From assembly GCA_025603075.1 (NCBI GenBank), contig MU626358.1, positions 1 to 64,000 on the forward strand: DNA of 64,000 nucleotides, read 5' to 3'. The translations under genes and the position numbers were made by a program. The notes beneath the pieces were generated by a model that had not been told where the DNA came from, searched no databases, and saw only the letters and a list, made by a program, of their open reading frames with translations. Of this stretch, positions 1 to 11,651 are shown piece by piece (position 1 is the first letter of the stretch; each line of letters begins with the position of its first letter). The DNA comes from Neoconidiobolus thromboides FSU 785 (lineage: Eukaryota > Entomophthoromycota > Entomophthoromycetes > Entomophthorales > Neoconidiobolaceae).

Positions 1-528
1 CAACCCAATGAACCAGTATCATTTACTAAAAGGGTCGAGCTCAAGCCTAAAGTTAAAGAAGTAAAGCCAGCACCTGAAATATCGATCAAAGGTTTATCTG
101 CTCCAACAACTGTAATGGTTTCAAACATTCACCAAATGACTAAAGCTGATGATATCAAACTTTGTTTTGGCCAAGTAGGAAAAGTATTAGCAGTTAATTA
201 CTTATATAATTCATATCGTGAGTTTACAGGACATGCGGAGATTGAGATGGGCTCTTTGGTTGAAGCTAATCAAATAGTTAAGCATTTTGATGGTCGTTTA
301 GCTGATGGCCAAGTTTTGCATGTAGTCATTAAGCCTCCAACTCAAAAGCCTGTCAATAAAGAAGTCTCATCTGAACATACACCTCCTTCTCGTAACAGAC
401 AATCTACTTCACACCATGTTGTAGAAGATAGAAGAGAAGAACCTTCCTTTCGCTCTTCTAACGGTTCAAGGAATGGTTACAATAGAGCTTCTTTCAATCC
501 TTACTCAAGGCCTTCATATAGACGTTAG
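1..528 (+). CDS. Aly/REF mRNA export adaptor, copy 1 (5' end outside window)
   Basis: The frame is open from base 1 to a TAG at 526-528; a methionine-started reading would begin at 115, but the open frame upstream matches the body of the second copy at 10566-11651, so this is the 3' part of a longer gene. It encodes an RRM fold (from about base 106, near 'TTVMVSNIH', to 'VLHVVIKPP') followed by an Arg/Ser-rich basic tail. Aly/REF (yeast Yra1) proteins bridge the helicase UAP56/Sub2 to the export receptor in the TREX complex in the nucleus. About 11 of the last 137 residues differ from copy 2. The 3' flanks of the two copies are unrelated right after the stop. Whether this copy has an intact first exon cannot be seen. 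Confidence 0.85.
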   Translation, partial: QPNEPVSFTKRVELKPKVKEVKPAPEISIKGLSAPTTVMVSNIHQMTKADDIKLCFGQVGKVLAVNYLYNSYREFTGHAEIEMGSLVEANQIVKHFDGRLADGQVLHVVIKPPTQKPVNKEVSSEHTPPSRNRQSTSHHVVEDRREEPSFRSSNGSRNGYNRASFNPYSRPSYRR

Positions 529-1786
529 TATATTTGATTATACTTGAGTTTATGAAACTCTATTATCGAAAGGAAACATTCAGTTTGACTATTCATCTAT
601 TGCAATATATTTTTTATTTTCGGCTGTAATGAATTTAAAGTATAAGGAAATATTTTTTTATTGAATTTTTTGGGATATTATGCCAACATTAATGATACTA
701 AACTATGATTATTACTAAGGTAGCTGTCAATTTTGAAATTCAAATGTTTAAAATATGGTCATAATCGTTTATTACAATATATTAAATTTTTGATACATAT
801 ATGTAGTGCGAATAAAACATAGTTTTGATAAACTTTATTTAAGCTTAAAAATTGACAAATAAATTAAAAAGAAATGTGAATGTTTACCAATTGTCCTATT
901 TTAAATTTTTTGAAATTAACAGCAATATAGTTATTCAAACTTAAACGTGTTTTAATTAATTGCTCATTTTAAAATAAATCTAAACCTAAGATGCAAAGCT
1001 ACATAACAAATTAAATAATTGACTACAAACCTTAACACTTACCAACGCATACTTAAACAGCTGCACTGATTAGTTTATTTTTGATTTTAAAAAGTAGAAA
1101 AAAAGAACAATTGGTAAAAAACATTCCTGATAATAAGTAAGCGCGGTTAAAAGCTATATTTATACTCTTAAAAACTTTTATCTGTGATACAAACGCCTTT
1201 TTTAGCATTAATGCTTTAATAAGCTGCTCCAATTGTAAGATTAAAAAGTAAAATAGGCGAAGGGCTTAAGACGATTATATGAACCTATTAAGAATAAGAA
1301 AAAATTATGGTCATAATATCTAAAGTGTTGCCAAGGTACTTAGTTTTTACTTTTAGATTATTCATTATTGTTTTCCTAATAAGTTACTTTATTTGGGATT
1401 TAGTTCAGATATAATAATCATATAGCTATAGAAAGGGCTCCTGATGCTTTATAACTATTACAATGTTTTACTTTAGATATATAAAGTTTGAAATTTGTAA
1501 ATTTATCTTAGATAGAAATACCATTTATTCTAAAACCATACTAAATTAGCTTGACTTACATTTAGATCTATTTTTGATAAAATCTAAACACTAGATTTAA
1601 AACAATTACACTCATTGAGTAGCCAAAAAAATTATGAATAATAAGATCAAGACTTACGTAGCACTTGCATCATATATATAATAGATTTTTTTGATTGGTT
1701 TCTATTTCATATCAGCCAATAATATCGTACTTTAAAGATCATTTTAACCCAGAGCAGTGATCATATCAATATTACTTTTTTAAATC
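529..1786. other. Gene-free AT-rich spacer
   Basis: No coding frame, RNA gene or recognised element is seen here. It presumably holds the 3' end of the Aly/REF transcript and the promoter of the repeat protein that starts at 1787. Confidence 0.6.
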
Positions 1787-2779
1787 ATGAGTTACAATAA
1801 TAATAACCAAGGATCAGATAACTATAACTTCGACCAAGATAAGGTAAATAAGCATGCTGAAAAGCAGATGGGTGGCAATATTTCAGCCCAAGATAGGGGA
1901 TTGATTGGTGACGCTTTTAAAATGTTGAGTGGGGGTAGCTCAGCTGGAAGTAGTGGGTCAGGTGGTAATTCAGGAAATAGTGATTTTGCATCAAGTATTT
2001 TATCACAAGTAGGTGGTGGAGGTGGTGGAAGTGGTGGGAATAAACAAGAGTTTTTAGGTATGGCAATGGGACAAGCATTAAAAATGCTAGGTAGTAGCAA
2101 TGCTAGTCAAGGCGAAAAAACTGGCATGCTAGCTTCTGTAGCTCAAATGGCTTCTGGATTCATGGGTCAAGGCCAAGGATCTGGAGGCAATCAAGGCTCA
2201 CAAGGAGGATATGGTGATCCTGAAGAAAGTTATGGTGGAGGCAACCAAGCAAATCAGGGGTCACAAGGAGGTTATGGTAACCAAGGTTCTCAAGGAGGTT
2301 ATGGAAATCAAGGTTCTCAAGGATCGCAAGGAGGATATGGCAACCAAGGTTCTCAAGGATCCCAAGGAGGTTATGGAAATCAAGGATCTCAAGGAGGTTA
2401 TGGTAATCAAGGATCCCAAGGAGGATATGGTAACCAAGGTTCTCAAGGAGGCCATGGTAATCAAGGAAGCCAAGGAGGATATGGTAACCAAGGTTCTCAA
2501 GGATCCCAAGGAGGTTATGGAAATCAAGGATCTCAAGGAGGCTATGGCAATCAAGGATCTCAAGGAGGCTACGGCAATCAAGGTTCTCAAGGATCCCAAG
2601 GAGGTTATGGAAATCAAGGTTCTCAAGGAGGATATGGTAACCAAGGTTCTCAAGGATCCCAAGGAGGTTATGGAAATCAAGGATCTCAAGGAGGATATGG
2701 AAAGCAAAACCAAGGTGGAAATAATAAATATCAACAAGAAGAAGAAAATACTACTTTCTACGGATCTAAACCTAACTAA
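1787..2779 (+). CDS. Gly/Gln-rich tandem-repeat protein with a fungal HA-rich head
   Basis: Single-exon gene of 330 residues. Residues about 1-125 contain short helical stretches (around 'DKVNKHAEKQ', 'DRGLIGDAFKML', 'EFLGMAMGQALKML') separated by Gly/Ser linkers; this layout recalls the fungal family annotated as DUF7721 or beta-flanking protein, an assignment made from memory only. Residues about 155-305 are a near-perfect array of the unit GYGNQGSQG, sometimes with an extra SQG, and the tail is polar (KYQQEEEN). The repeat region has no hydrophobic or charged residues except one His, Tyr being the only aromatic, so it resembles prion-like, phase-separating low-complexity domains. There is no signal peptide or membrane segment. 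Long open frames on both strands over the repeat are by-products of its 27-bp period. Confidence 0.8.
   Translation: MSYNNNNQGSDNYNFDQDKVNKHAEKQMGGNISAQDRGLIGDAFKMLSGGSSAGSSGSGGNSGNSDFASSILSQVGGGGGGSGGNKQEFLGMAMGQALKMLGSSNASQGEKTGMLASVAQMASGFMGQGQGSGGNQGSQGGYGDPEESYGGGNQANQGSQGGYGNQGSQGGYGNQGSQGSQGGYGNQGSQGSQGGYGNQGSQGGYGNQGSQGGYGNQGSQGGHGNQGSQGGYGNQGSQGSQGGYGNQGSQGGYGNQGSQGGYGNQGSQGSQGGYGNQGSQGGYGNQGSQGSQGGYGNQGSQGGYGKQNQGGNNKYQQEEENTTFYGSKPN
2252..2706 (+). repeat. 27/36-bp coding tandem repeat
   Basis: Array of a 27-bp unit (Gly-Tyr-Gly-Asn-Gln-Gly-Ser-Gln-Gly) interspersed with 36-bp versions carrying an extra Ser-Gln-Gly. Synonymous differences (ggttct/ggatct/ggatcc) are scattered among the units, and blocks of units recur, which points to growth by unequal exchange. 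Confidence 0.9.
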
Positions 2780-2986
2780 ATTCATTTAACTTATTAAAGT
2801 TCATTCTTTAGAATTATTTTAATTTAACCAATTCATATTACATCTAATATTATCAAATAAACTAAAATTGAAATAAGGAATCGAATAAAATTTACCACAC
2901 GAATTAAGTTATATAATTTAAAAAATTTACTATAAATAAAACACTTTTTATTTTCAAAAATTACCTTTTACTAAAACAGAATTAAA

Positions 2987-4211
2987 TTATAATGACCCTG
3001 AAGAAGAGTTAACAATGCCACCTTTACCATGGTCACTTGAATCACTCTGTGATAGAAGTCGATCGGCTTCTTCTGCACTAATCATGTTTGTTGTTTCCAC
3101 TGCCAACCTAGATGGAACGGAAGGTCGGTAATCATTTGAATGTCCTAAAATAACGCCCCTATCCTTTAATCCAGTACCACGTATCTCTACTGGGTTAACT
3201 GGAGGTGTGTTCCATTTACGTGTTGGTACATAGCGTGGATCCATCATTTCAAACTCTTGCATTGTATAACGCGAACACTTATCTGCATTTTCAAGGTCCT
3301 GAATCATCTTAGCAATAGTAGGATGTGAAAATCCATAATAATCGGGTCCAGAAGCAGAGTTAGTAGCTCCTTTTGAGCGGAGTTTATTTGCTTTACGCAT
3401 TACAGCTGTCCAAACCCCAGTAGGGGACTCAGCAATAAAGGGTTCCGGACAGTCATCAGCGTCAATTTGGAAGCGCGGGTTGCCGTTAACTTCCAAAATA
3501 GTTGCTGTATAACATGCTTCGCGGTCAGGTGAAATGGTGCTATTATAATATCTTTTGACAGTGTAGCCTATTGGCCAGATATAGCGTTCATTATGAAAGC
3601 TTGGATTTTTGTATTCTACTCTGCCTAAAGATACCACTGTAAGGATACCAACCGTAACTGGAAGGATATAGTTGCCTAGTTCATCCCTAGGTAAAGGTTG
3701 GACCCTTCTAGCCTTGGACACGTTACGGCGCGAAGACTTGTTTCCTTTATCTTTTGAAGTGAGTGCAGAAGTGGCACCGTTATAGGAAGAACCAGAACGG
3801 TTTGAATTTCCATTTCTTATTTGATTATTGTTAGTGCCATAAGGGGAGTTAGTTTTTACTTTAGCTTTAACTAAGAAATAAAAAGTTAGTATATGTTTAA
3901 TAAGTAGATAAATACGTTACTATCAAAGGTAGGTTTTTCCTCTTCACTTTCAGAGGTGGTAGGAGAGTCATCGTCTAGTTTAAGAATTTCAGCTTCTAAT
4001 AAGGAGTTTCTTTGTTTAAGACGATTTATCAGGTTTTTAGCTTGCTGAAGTTTGCTTTGACTGTCATCATATTTCTAATAAAAAGTATAAATAAATAAAA
4101 CACTTTATTAAAATAAATTACCTCTTGTATTTCTTTTAATTTTCGTTTTGCTAAACGATATTTATCTTCATACACAGAAATCGGTTCGCTTGGTTTTTGA
4201 TTAAAAGACAT
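2987..4211 (-). CDS. FYRN-FYRC domain nuclear protein (TBRG1-like)
   Basis: Three exons read on the minus strand: 4211-4122, 4074-3921 and 3870-2987, with GT-AG introns of 47 and 50 bp, giving 375 residues. An N-terminal coiled-coil-like segment (YRLAKRKLKEIQ, then a heptad-like stretch through LLEAEILKL) is followed by an acidic Ser/Thr stretch and a basic Asn/Ser-rich linker. Then come FYRN ('LPVTVGILTVVSLGRVEY' to 'YTVKRYY') and FYRC ('ACYTATILEV' to 'GVWTAVMRKANK'). FYR modules occur in chromatin proteins such as MLL-type methyltransferases and TBRG1; with no SET, PHD or JmjC domain the architecture is closest to TBRG1. The domain call is firm; a role in transcription or chromatin is inferred from the family. 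Confidence 0.8.
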
Positions 4212-5135
4212 TGAAAAGTAAGCTCTTTAATAATCTTCCTTAGGTTTAAGTGCGTTTCATTCCTTGTAGTTCAAATCAGGTGCCCCATTCTTACCTTATT
4301 GATTGGCTAATTTTAGTCGACTCCTCTACCTTGGTTGCTTTATTTATTTAAGGTGTTGAAAGCCAAATCTTTAAGCAATTATTCGCTCAAGTAAGTTACA
4401 AAATAAGCGAAATTGGTGAAGTTAAAATTCTATAACTGGAATATTTGGTAAGAATGCTGATAATTATTGTTGATTTGGATTAAAAGCTCATAAATTTCTA
4501 TCCACATGAGTTATTTGTACGGTTTATTAAATAAAGGAGAGATGAAAAGATTAAGATCATGATTCAAAAATATAATAGAGTAATAAGAACAGCTCATTTA
4601 AATAAAAATACTACAGGAGGGCTTATCAAGAATATTTATGTTATAGAGAGTTTGTATTAAAGTAATAAAATTTTATACTTTTTTAAAACCGTGGACTTTG
4701 TGATGCTTTTATTAAGCTTTAGTTTATGGACTTTAGATTCCATAAAAAAGTTTATAGTTTATCTAAACAAGTAATAGAGTATTGATAACAAAAGTTTAAG
4801 ATTAAACACATGGCCTTTCAAGAGCAAAAAGAAGATAGAAGACTATATAAAAAGGATTAAAGTTGAATGAAGTATTTTTATAAAAAATTTGAAATATAGT
4901 AATTAAAGGCTTAAAGTCTATTTCATGAAAATAAATTTCTCAACTTGAATGTAAAATACAACTTTGAAGATCTTAAAGTTTGGTTGAAAAATCCCAATAA
5001 AAGCATTTAAGTTTTAGTTTAATGAATAACTAAAATGAAAATGAAAATATATAGTCTCAATGCATATTAACAGATATTCAACAAATTAAAATCATCTTTC
5101 TAGTTAATCTCTAAGAATATTTTATTTTAGTTCAT
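4212..5135. other. Gene-free spacer
   Basis: Lies between the divergent upstream side of the FYR gene and the 3' end of the P5A ATPase gene. No coding frame or repeat was recognised. Confidence 0.6.
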
Positions 5136-8100
5136 CTATGGTTTATCAGCAATTGACTTAGGTTGATTATTAGCAAAAAGTGTAAAAGATACATGTTCAA
5201 CCACATAAGCAAGTCCAAAGTCAAGTACAAGACCCATAACTAAACGATTACGGAACTAAATTAAACGTTTAATTTTATGTTAAAAAAGTTGTAAAAAATA
5301 ACTTACTGCTGAAGGGAAAGGTACCAAAGACAAAAATTCATTCATAGAAGGGAATAATTCAGTAGCACAAGCAAATGCAATAAATCCGCACAACATTAAT
5401 CCATTATATAATGTTTTATTCTCTCTCAAACTCTCACGGAATGGATGGCCCTATAGTTCTTTTATCAATTGTTATTCTAATAAATTATAAATAACTTACT
5501 TGATAATTAATAGCAAAGGTAGATACTTGTAATGAAAGAGAAATCAAAAACACGGCACTATTCAAGAGACTTGGCTCAAATGTGGAATCCAAGTCCACAG
5601 GTTTTTGACTAAACAAAATTAATTTAACTGTATAAATACTAATTTTAAATACTTACGTTTCAAAAATCTTGGCTTGTTGAACGATGTAAATTAATGAAAC
5701 AATATGTACAAAGAACTGACCCATCACAGAAGATATAATGTATTTGTTAAATATATTCGTTTGAGGCCTTTCAATGGATAATGTTTCCAAAGGTTGTGCT
5801 TTACTGATACATAAGAAACAGACAGCAAGCAACATACCAGAGATAGTTGCTTGATAATCGCCATATTTGATACCATCGAGATAAAGTACACTTAAGGAGT
5901 AAGCTGAAATTAAGCAATTGAGTGCTAATATTTTATACATCTGTGTGGTTGCTACCAAGGTACATCTTCCTTGTCTGATAATGCTAACAACTAATAATGA
6001 AACTTATAATAAAAATAATTTGATATTAAATAATATATACCTGATTCAATAGAAGCCAGCTTTGAAGTAAAAGGTGAAGCTACAGAAGCATCTCCAAATT
6101 TAAGTACTGGTACATCTTCATCTAATTCCTCAAACAATTTTTCTGTGAGTACAGAGGGATCGACAGCTTGTGGAACAGGTCTAGCGTTACGATTACCCTG
6201 TACTTGAGGAGCAGCTGGAGCAAGTCCAAGTTCTCTTACTAAAAGTGGAGGAGGTTGAGGTATGGGTAAATTGAATTTAATAGCCATATCCTTTTGTTTC
6301 TCATATAAATCTTTTAATCTTTCGATTCTTTGCCTTTTTGCGATCTTGTCTAAATCTTCTGGAGTCCCATCCAATAAAGCAACACCTAATTAATTATTTA
6401 GTTAATTTCAATTAAATGTTTTAGTAACTACCTATATGGGCTTGTTTTAAAGCTCCTACATCATTAGTACCATCACCACACATTAAGGTCACGTAACCTT
6501 CATTTTTCATAGTTGATAAAATGAGCTCCTAAGATCGTATTTTAATTTTTGTATATATTATATAATGAGATTATTTCATTGGGCAATTTCCTTAAAAATA
6601 GATAGTAACTTACTTTTTGTCCAGGAGAAACACGTGCGTAGACCCAAACATGAGAAATAAGCTCTTTGAGTAAAGAAGTACCTTCAATTAAAGACATAGC
6701 AGGTCCAGTTAAGCATAAATCATATTTTTTATAAATATTTTTATCTATTTTCTCATCTTTGGCGCTAAGTTTATAGCTTATACTTTCATCAACCGAAAAA
6801 CAAGTTAATTCGTCTAAGTATATTAATACAAAATATGACAAATAAACTATTAGTATTACCATCTTTAGCATCAATGATCAAAGTTTCACGAGTAGTAATT
6901 TCAACTTCTTTTGATACATGGCAAGCAGTTAAAGCATTATCACCGGTAATCATAACAACCTTAAACAAGATTAAAATGAATCAACTATTTCGTTTAAAAA
7001 TATATTACTCTATGAGAAGAATCATTTAGCTTTTTAATCACGGCTTTGGAATCTTCTTTTAAAGGATTATGGAAAACCAAAAAGCCAGAAAAAGTTAATT
7101 CAGATTCTACAGATTCTCTGGAAACTTTATCAACCTAAACAAAAAGCGTCAATTTGTGATGCTTTAAATTGAAGTTTTTTTACCTTTTCAGTTTTAGATG
7201 AAATAAATTTAGTTGCTAAAGCTAACACACGATTACCACGACGACCAAAATATTTATATGCTTCTTCATATCCTTTTGGCACTTGCTTGAGCATAGATTG
7301 GATGGTTTCAGGAGCTCCTTTTACTGCTACCAAATAATCATTTGAAACTTCTTTACTAACTCTTGAGATAGTAGACATGCGTTTAAGTGCTGAAGAGAAT
7401 TGGAAGCGACGTAAGATTTGTAAAGATAAGTTTGAATTCATTGAATTAACGAGGCCATCTAAATATTGGTAAAATAACCATTGTTATGGAGATAAGTTAT
7501 ATTACCTTTGTTTATTTCCCATCCGATTGCTTCTAAAGTTGCTTTTTCCATGGGGTCGCCAACTATTCCGTCTGGTATTAAAACCAAAGCATGGGCAGAA
7601 GCAAGTACTAAGGTAGAAGTTTGGGGTACTTTATTGGCTGGATTGATAGTTTTAAGATCATTACTAAAAAAGTATTAGCATATAAAACAATATTAAATTA
7701 AAGCTGTTTACTTATCATAAGCAACACCTTCAACGACTAAGTTTTCCGAAGTAAGAGTACCTGTTTTATCAAAACAACAAATATCTACTTTTCCGGCAAA
7801 TGGGATACGGAATGGTTCGGTACAGAAGATGGCCAATTTAGACAAGGCTAATAAACTAGTATTTACAGATAATGATAATTCCATAGGTAACTCAGGTGGA
7901 ACAACGGAAGTAATGATAAGAATACAATCTAAAACTAATTTAGATTTCTTACGTTCTTCATTCTTAGATCCTAACAAAATACTTTAATAAATTATCCATC
8001 ATATGCATTCTATTTCGACTTACCTTCAATCCAGACGTAAGCGGATGCAGCAATTGCAAACACCATTAAAAATAAAATGAACAGTAACGCCTCGGCATTA

Positions 8101-9633
8101 TTTGCACTCTCACGTTCTGTAGAATATACCATAGTACGTACTAACTTACCCTAATAAAATAAAATCAAAACTAAAGTTATTTATTTGGCTCATTGCTTAC
8201 TTGTGATGTCCCAAAACCAGTTTTTAAAACGTAAGCTAAACAGCCATCATCGGGTGCAACAATGGAGCTATCTTTACTTGGAGTAGCCTGTAATATCTTT
8301 GTTCCTCCATAAAGTAAATGATTTTTGTCGATTCCTTCTGGTGTAAAAACATCATCATCTTCTCTTAATCTTATAGATTCTTTAAGTAAAGGTGTAGATT
8401 CTCCAGTCAACATAGCTTCATTTACAATAGCACTTCCATCTACTATGATCATATCACATGGAACAGCTGTTTCATCATTGGTTCTAACTATGGAGCATAA
8501 ATCTCCAGGTAATAATTCATCAGATGAAATTAATTTCCACTGATTTTCACGGTATACGTTGATTTCAAATGGTTTAATTGACAGTGAACGGAATTCGCTT
8601 AATGTTCTTAATCTCTAAATACATTTCGTTAACTTTTTACAATAAAACAAATTTCAATTAAGTTTACTTGATAAACTACAGTTGATTCAAACCCTACTAA
8701 CATGATTAAAGTGAAGATTGAATAATACCAAAACTCATCAAAGCACCAAAGCATTACACAAAATATTTGAAATATAAAAAAAGGCGCTACTGCATGTTCT
8801 TTAAACAACTCTTGAAACGTAGGACTTGGTATGTCAAATCTAATCAGGATCAAATAAATTAACTCTTAATAAATATTCTCTTTTATGTTACTTATTCAAT
8901 CCATAGTCTTTGGTAACTTGGCTAATTTCTTTAACATCCTTTAAACCCTTACTATTTTTAAATAATGATAAGCTAGGACTCTCTTCACATGGATAAACCA
9001 ATCTTTTAAATTCTTTTCTATCTGCGTCATAATAAAACTTTAACTTTTGAAAATAAAATTTGATCTCATTCCCCTAAAATATCAATAAAAATATTTACTA
9101 TTATAAGGTTTATAGACTATTACTTCATGAATGATATCACAAAAACTACCGTTACCCTTATGTAAAGGCGGGAATACCAATATCAGTTTAGCCTTATTTA
9201 TATCCATTTCCTTCAAAAACCGTTAACAAATATTTTTCAAAGCTTGGTTAAATCTTACCTTTGTACAAGTAATAAAAGCTCGAGCGTTTAAGGACCATTG
9301 ACATAGCAAAAAGGCAAGAGCATGGAAAGTCAAAGCAGCCCCGACTGAAACATAAAAATACTCAATATGTGGATAGTAGTATTCGAAATCTTTTATAGCT
9401 GGGTAGAAAACAGCAGCATAGACAAAGAAAAAGGGCCAACTATAAAGTCGAAATAGTGGCTCTTTAAGATTGTGTAGACTGGCTGAGGCTATTGCCTCAC
9501 TCTGTATGATCCTAAATACTAGGTTAATGGTTGATTCATATATTAAGTGTTTTTTGTATTACATATTATTTAAAATTAAAATTTTGAGTTTTGATTTTGA
9601 TTTTTGGTTTAAATAATCCAGATTATCTTGCAT
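5136..9633 (-). CDS. SPF1: P5A-type ATPase (Spf1/ATP13A1 family)
   Basis: About 19 exons with short introns, ending at the TAG at 5138-5136. Visible hallmarks in order: hydrophobic N-terminal segments; the '[20 protein letters not shown]' region; actuator motif TGES within '[16 protein letters not shown]'; the P5A-specific membrane motif 'VPPELPMEL'; phosphorylation motif DKTGT in '[10 protein letters not shown]'; nucleotide-binding 'QFSSALKRM' and 'VKGAPETI'; '[10 protein letters not shown]'; hinge 'GDGTND'; and C-terminal helices starting '[19 protein letters not shown]'. Spf1/ATP13A1 works in the endoplasmic reticulum, where it removes mislocalised tail-anchored proteins from the membrane. 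No key catalytic residue is missing. The first exon (9633-9563, spliced to 9511) is the least certain part; an upstream start is possible because an in-frame stop blocks the ATG at 9539. Confidence 0.9.
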
Positions 9634-10565
9634 ATTCTATAGCTGCATTATTGTTAGGTGTAAATTTGATATGTAAATAGAATAACTAATTATTTCAAAG
9701 TTGTCTATTTTTAATTGGAGAATGATGTATTTTGATATACTAGTCCAATTAAACTAGGCCAACTCAAGCTATAAGTATTTCTAAAGTTAACCAGCTAAAA
9801 GCTATGGATTAGCCTGTATATCTAATGACAGGTGTTAAATGTCCAAATTTATATGCTATTATACTCTATTAGAAAATAAAGTATAAAAGAAAATTCGCAA
9901 TATGAAAAAATAGACACCAAATTATAAATCTTTATAAAAATTCATCAAGAATATCAAAATTCAACTATAGTAGATTTATTTTCTTACACACATTTGTACT
10001 ACAAAGTTCTTGCCAAGGGAATTAAATTCAGGCTTTTTATGTGATAACTAGGCACTTTACCACTATACTACAAGTACTAGTTCCCAATATGGAAAATTTT
10101 ATTAAAATATAAATACCTTCAGAACAATTTTCCAAATAAGGGATCATCCTCAAGGTTAAATAATGCAATTGTGACTCTCGCAGAGAAGAGTCAATTGGGG
10201 TTGATCAGAGCTGTTGGATCCAAACTTGAGACCTAGTCAGCTGAGGAGTAACGGGCAATCATATCAATTTCGCAACCAATTCAAATCAGTTAAGATATTA
10301 AAAACTCTTTTTGAAGTATTGCTAATTTTTACAATTAATGTACAATACTATCACAAAGTCATTTAGCCTTTGAATTTTAAAGAAAATACAGTATTATTAT
10401 AATAAATACTGATAATATATTAATGCTTTTATTAAAGTTATTATATGGATTTAAGATAATTGATTTTTAATAAAAAAAAGTTAACAAAATCAAAAGATTA
10501 ATGCATTTAAAAGAAAACTACTATAGCAATACTATATAAAAAAAGTAAGAATTTTATTAAAGAAA
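9634..10565. other. Gene-free spacer with a tRNA-like relic
   Basis: No coding frame. 10006-10077 is a tRNA-like relic (listed separately). The stretch 10130-10270 is less AT-rich than its surroundings and matches nothing I recognise; it could be an old gene fragment or a non-coding RNA. Confidence 0.5.
10006..10077 (-). pseudogene. Degenerate tRNA-like sequence (Asp-type)
   Basis: On the minus strand this 72-nt stretch starts with an acceptor-like arm that pairs 6 of 7 bases with its end (GTACTTG with CAAGAAC). It has the 'TAGTATAGTGG' A-box/D-arm typical of tRNA-Asp and a TTTAATTC T-loop-like block, and the overall length equals a tRNA-Asp. The T stem does not pair and the anticodon arm is poor, so it is probably a dead copy. 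Confidence 0.3.
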
Positions 10566-11651
10566 TTAATGTCTATATGAAGACCTTGGGTAGGGATTGA
10601 AAGAAGCTTTATCACGACCATTCCTTAAACCATTGGAAGAGCGAAAAGAAGGCTCTTCTCTTCTATCTTCTACAACACGATGTGAAGTAGATTGTCTGTT
10701 ACGAGAAGGAGGTGTATGTTCAGATGAGACTTCTTTATTGACAGGCTTTTGAGTTGGAGGCTTAATGACTACATGCAAAACTTGGCCATCAGCTAAACGA
10801 CCATCAAAATGCTTAACTATTTGATTAGCTTCAACCAAAGAGCCCATCTCAATCTCCGCATGTCCTGTAAACTCACGATATGAATTATATAAGTAATTAA
10901 CTGCTAATACTTTTCCTACTTGGCCAAAACAAAGTTTGATATCATCAGCTTTAGCCAAATGATGAATATTAGAAACCATTACAGTTGTTGGAGCAGATAA
11001 ACCTTTGATCGATATTTCAGGTGCTGGCTTTACTTCTTTAACTTTAGGCTTGAGCTCGACCCTTTTAGTAAATGATACTGGTTCATTGGGTTGTCTGTAA
11101 TGCTTGAAAGCTGTGTTACTGGCTTGTCTAATAGATTTCGAGACATTGCTATTGCTATTGAACGGCTTCTCATTTTCAGAATTTAATTTGGCTCTTAAAT
11201 CTTTTGTTTTAAATCCGCCTTTTGGTACAGGAGCATTAGCTCTAAGATCTTTAGTTTTAAATCCACCCTTTGGTATTTCGACTACAGTTTAAATTATTTA
11301 GTTAGGATCGCTTATTGTTAAATATCAGATGAATTAAAAGGAAGCCATGTTTATAAAACTATATAAAGCGAACTTACCTGTCTTATTAGCTGAGTGAGGA
11401 TCATTAATCTTATTAAATTTATCATGCTTCCATTTACCTTCCACTTCCATCTTTGCTCTAGTCTTAACTTTTCTTTTTTGTTTGAGAGCTTCTTGTCTCT
11501 TTTCTTTTTTAGCTTGAATCGTTTCTTTTCTATTTTTCTTAATAACATCCTCCAACGCCATATCTAAATATGGGTTATCTTTTTTGCTTTCATTACCTTT
11601 AATTAAATCTGCTTTTTCCTCTTTAACGTTTGCTTTGTCGACTGCTGACAT
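10566..11651 (-). CDS. Aly/REF mRNA export adaptor, copy 2 (complete)
   Basis: Two exons, 11651-11378 and 11281-10566, joined by a 96-bp GT-AG intron with a CTAAC branch site; 329 residues. I chose ATG 11651 (MSAVDK) because it places the conserved UAP56-binding motif near the N-terminus, as in Yra1 and ALYREF; an in-frame ATG at 11690 would add 13 residues. Order: UAP56-binding motif 'MALEDVIKKNRK' at about residue 34, a basic coiled segment (KKEKRQEALKQKRKVK), two copies of a short repeat ('PKGGFKTKDLRA'), a linker, an RRM, and an Arg/Ser-rich tail. Both the UAP56 motif and the RRM are diagnostic. It is the inverted partner of the partial copy at 1-528. Confidence 0.9.

Noticed and set aside
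2211-2789. Long open frames on both strands over the repeat array (2211-2789 plus, 2261-2785 and 1822-2100 minus)
   Set aside because: They exist only because the 27-bp period is a multiple of three. The frame 1787-2779 has the start, head domain and tail of a real protein.
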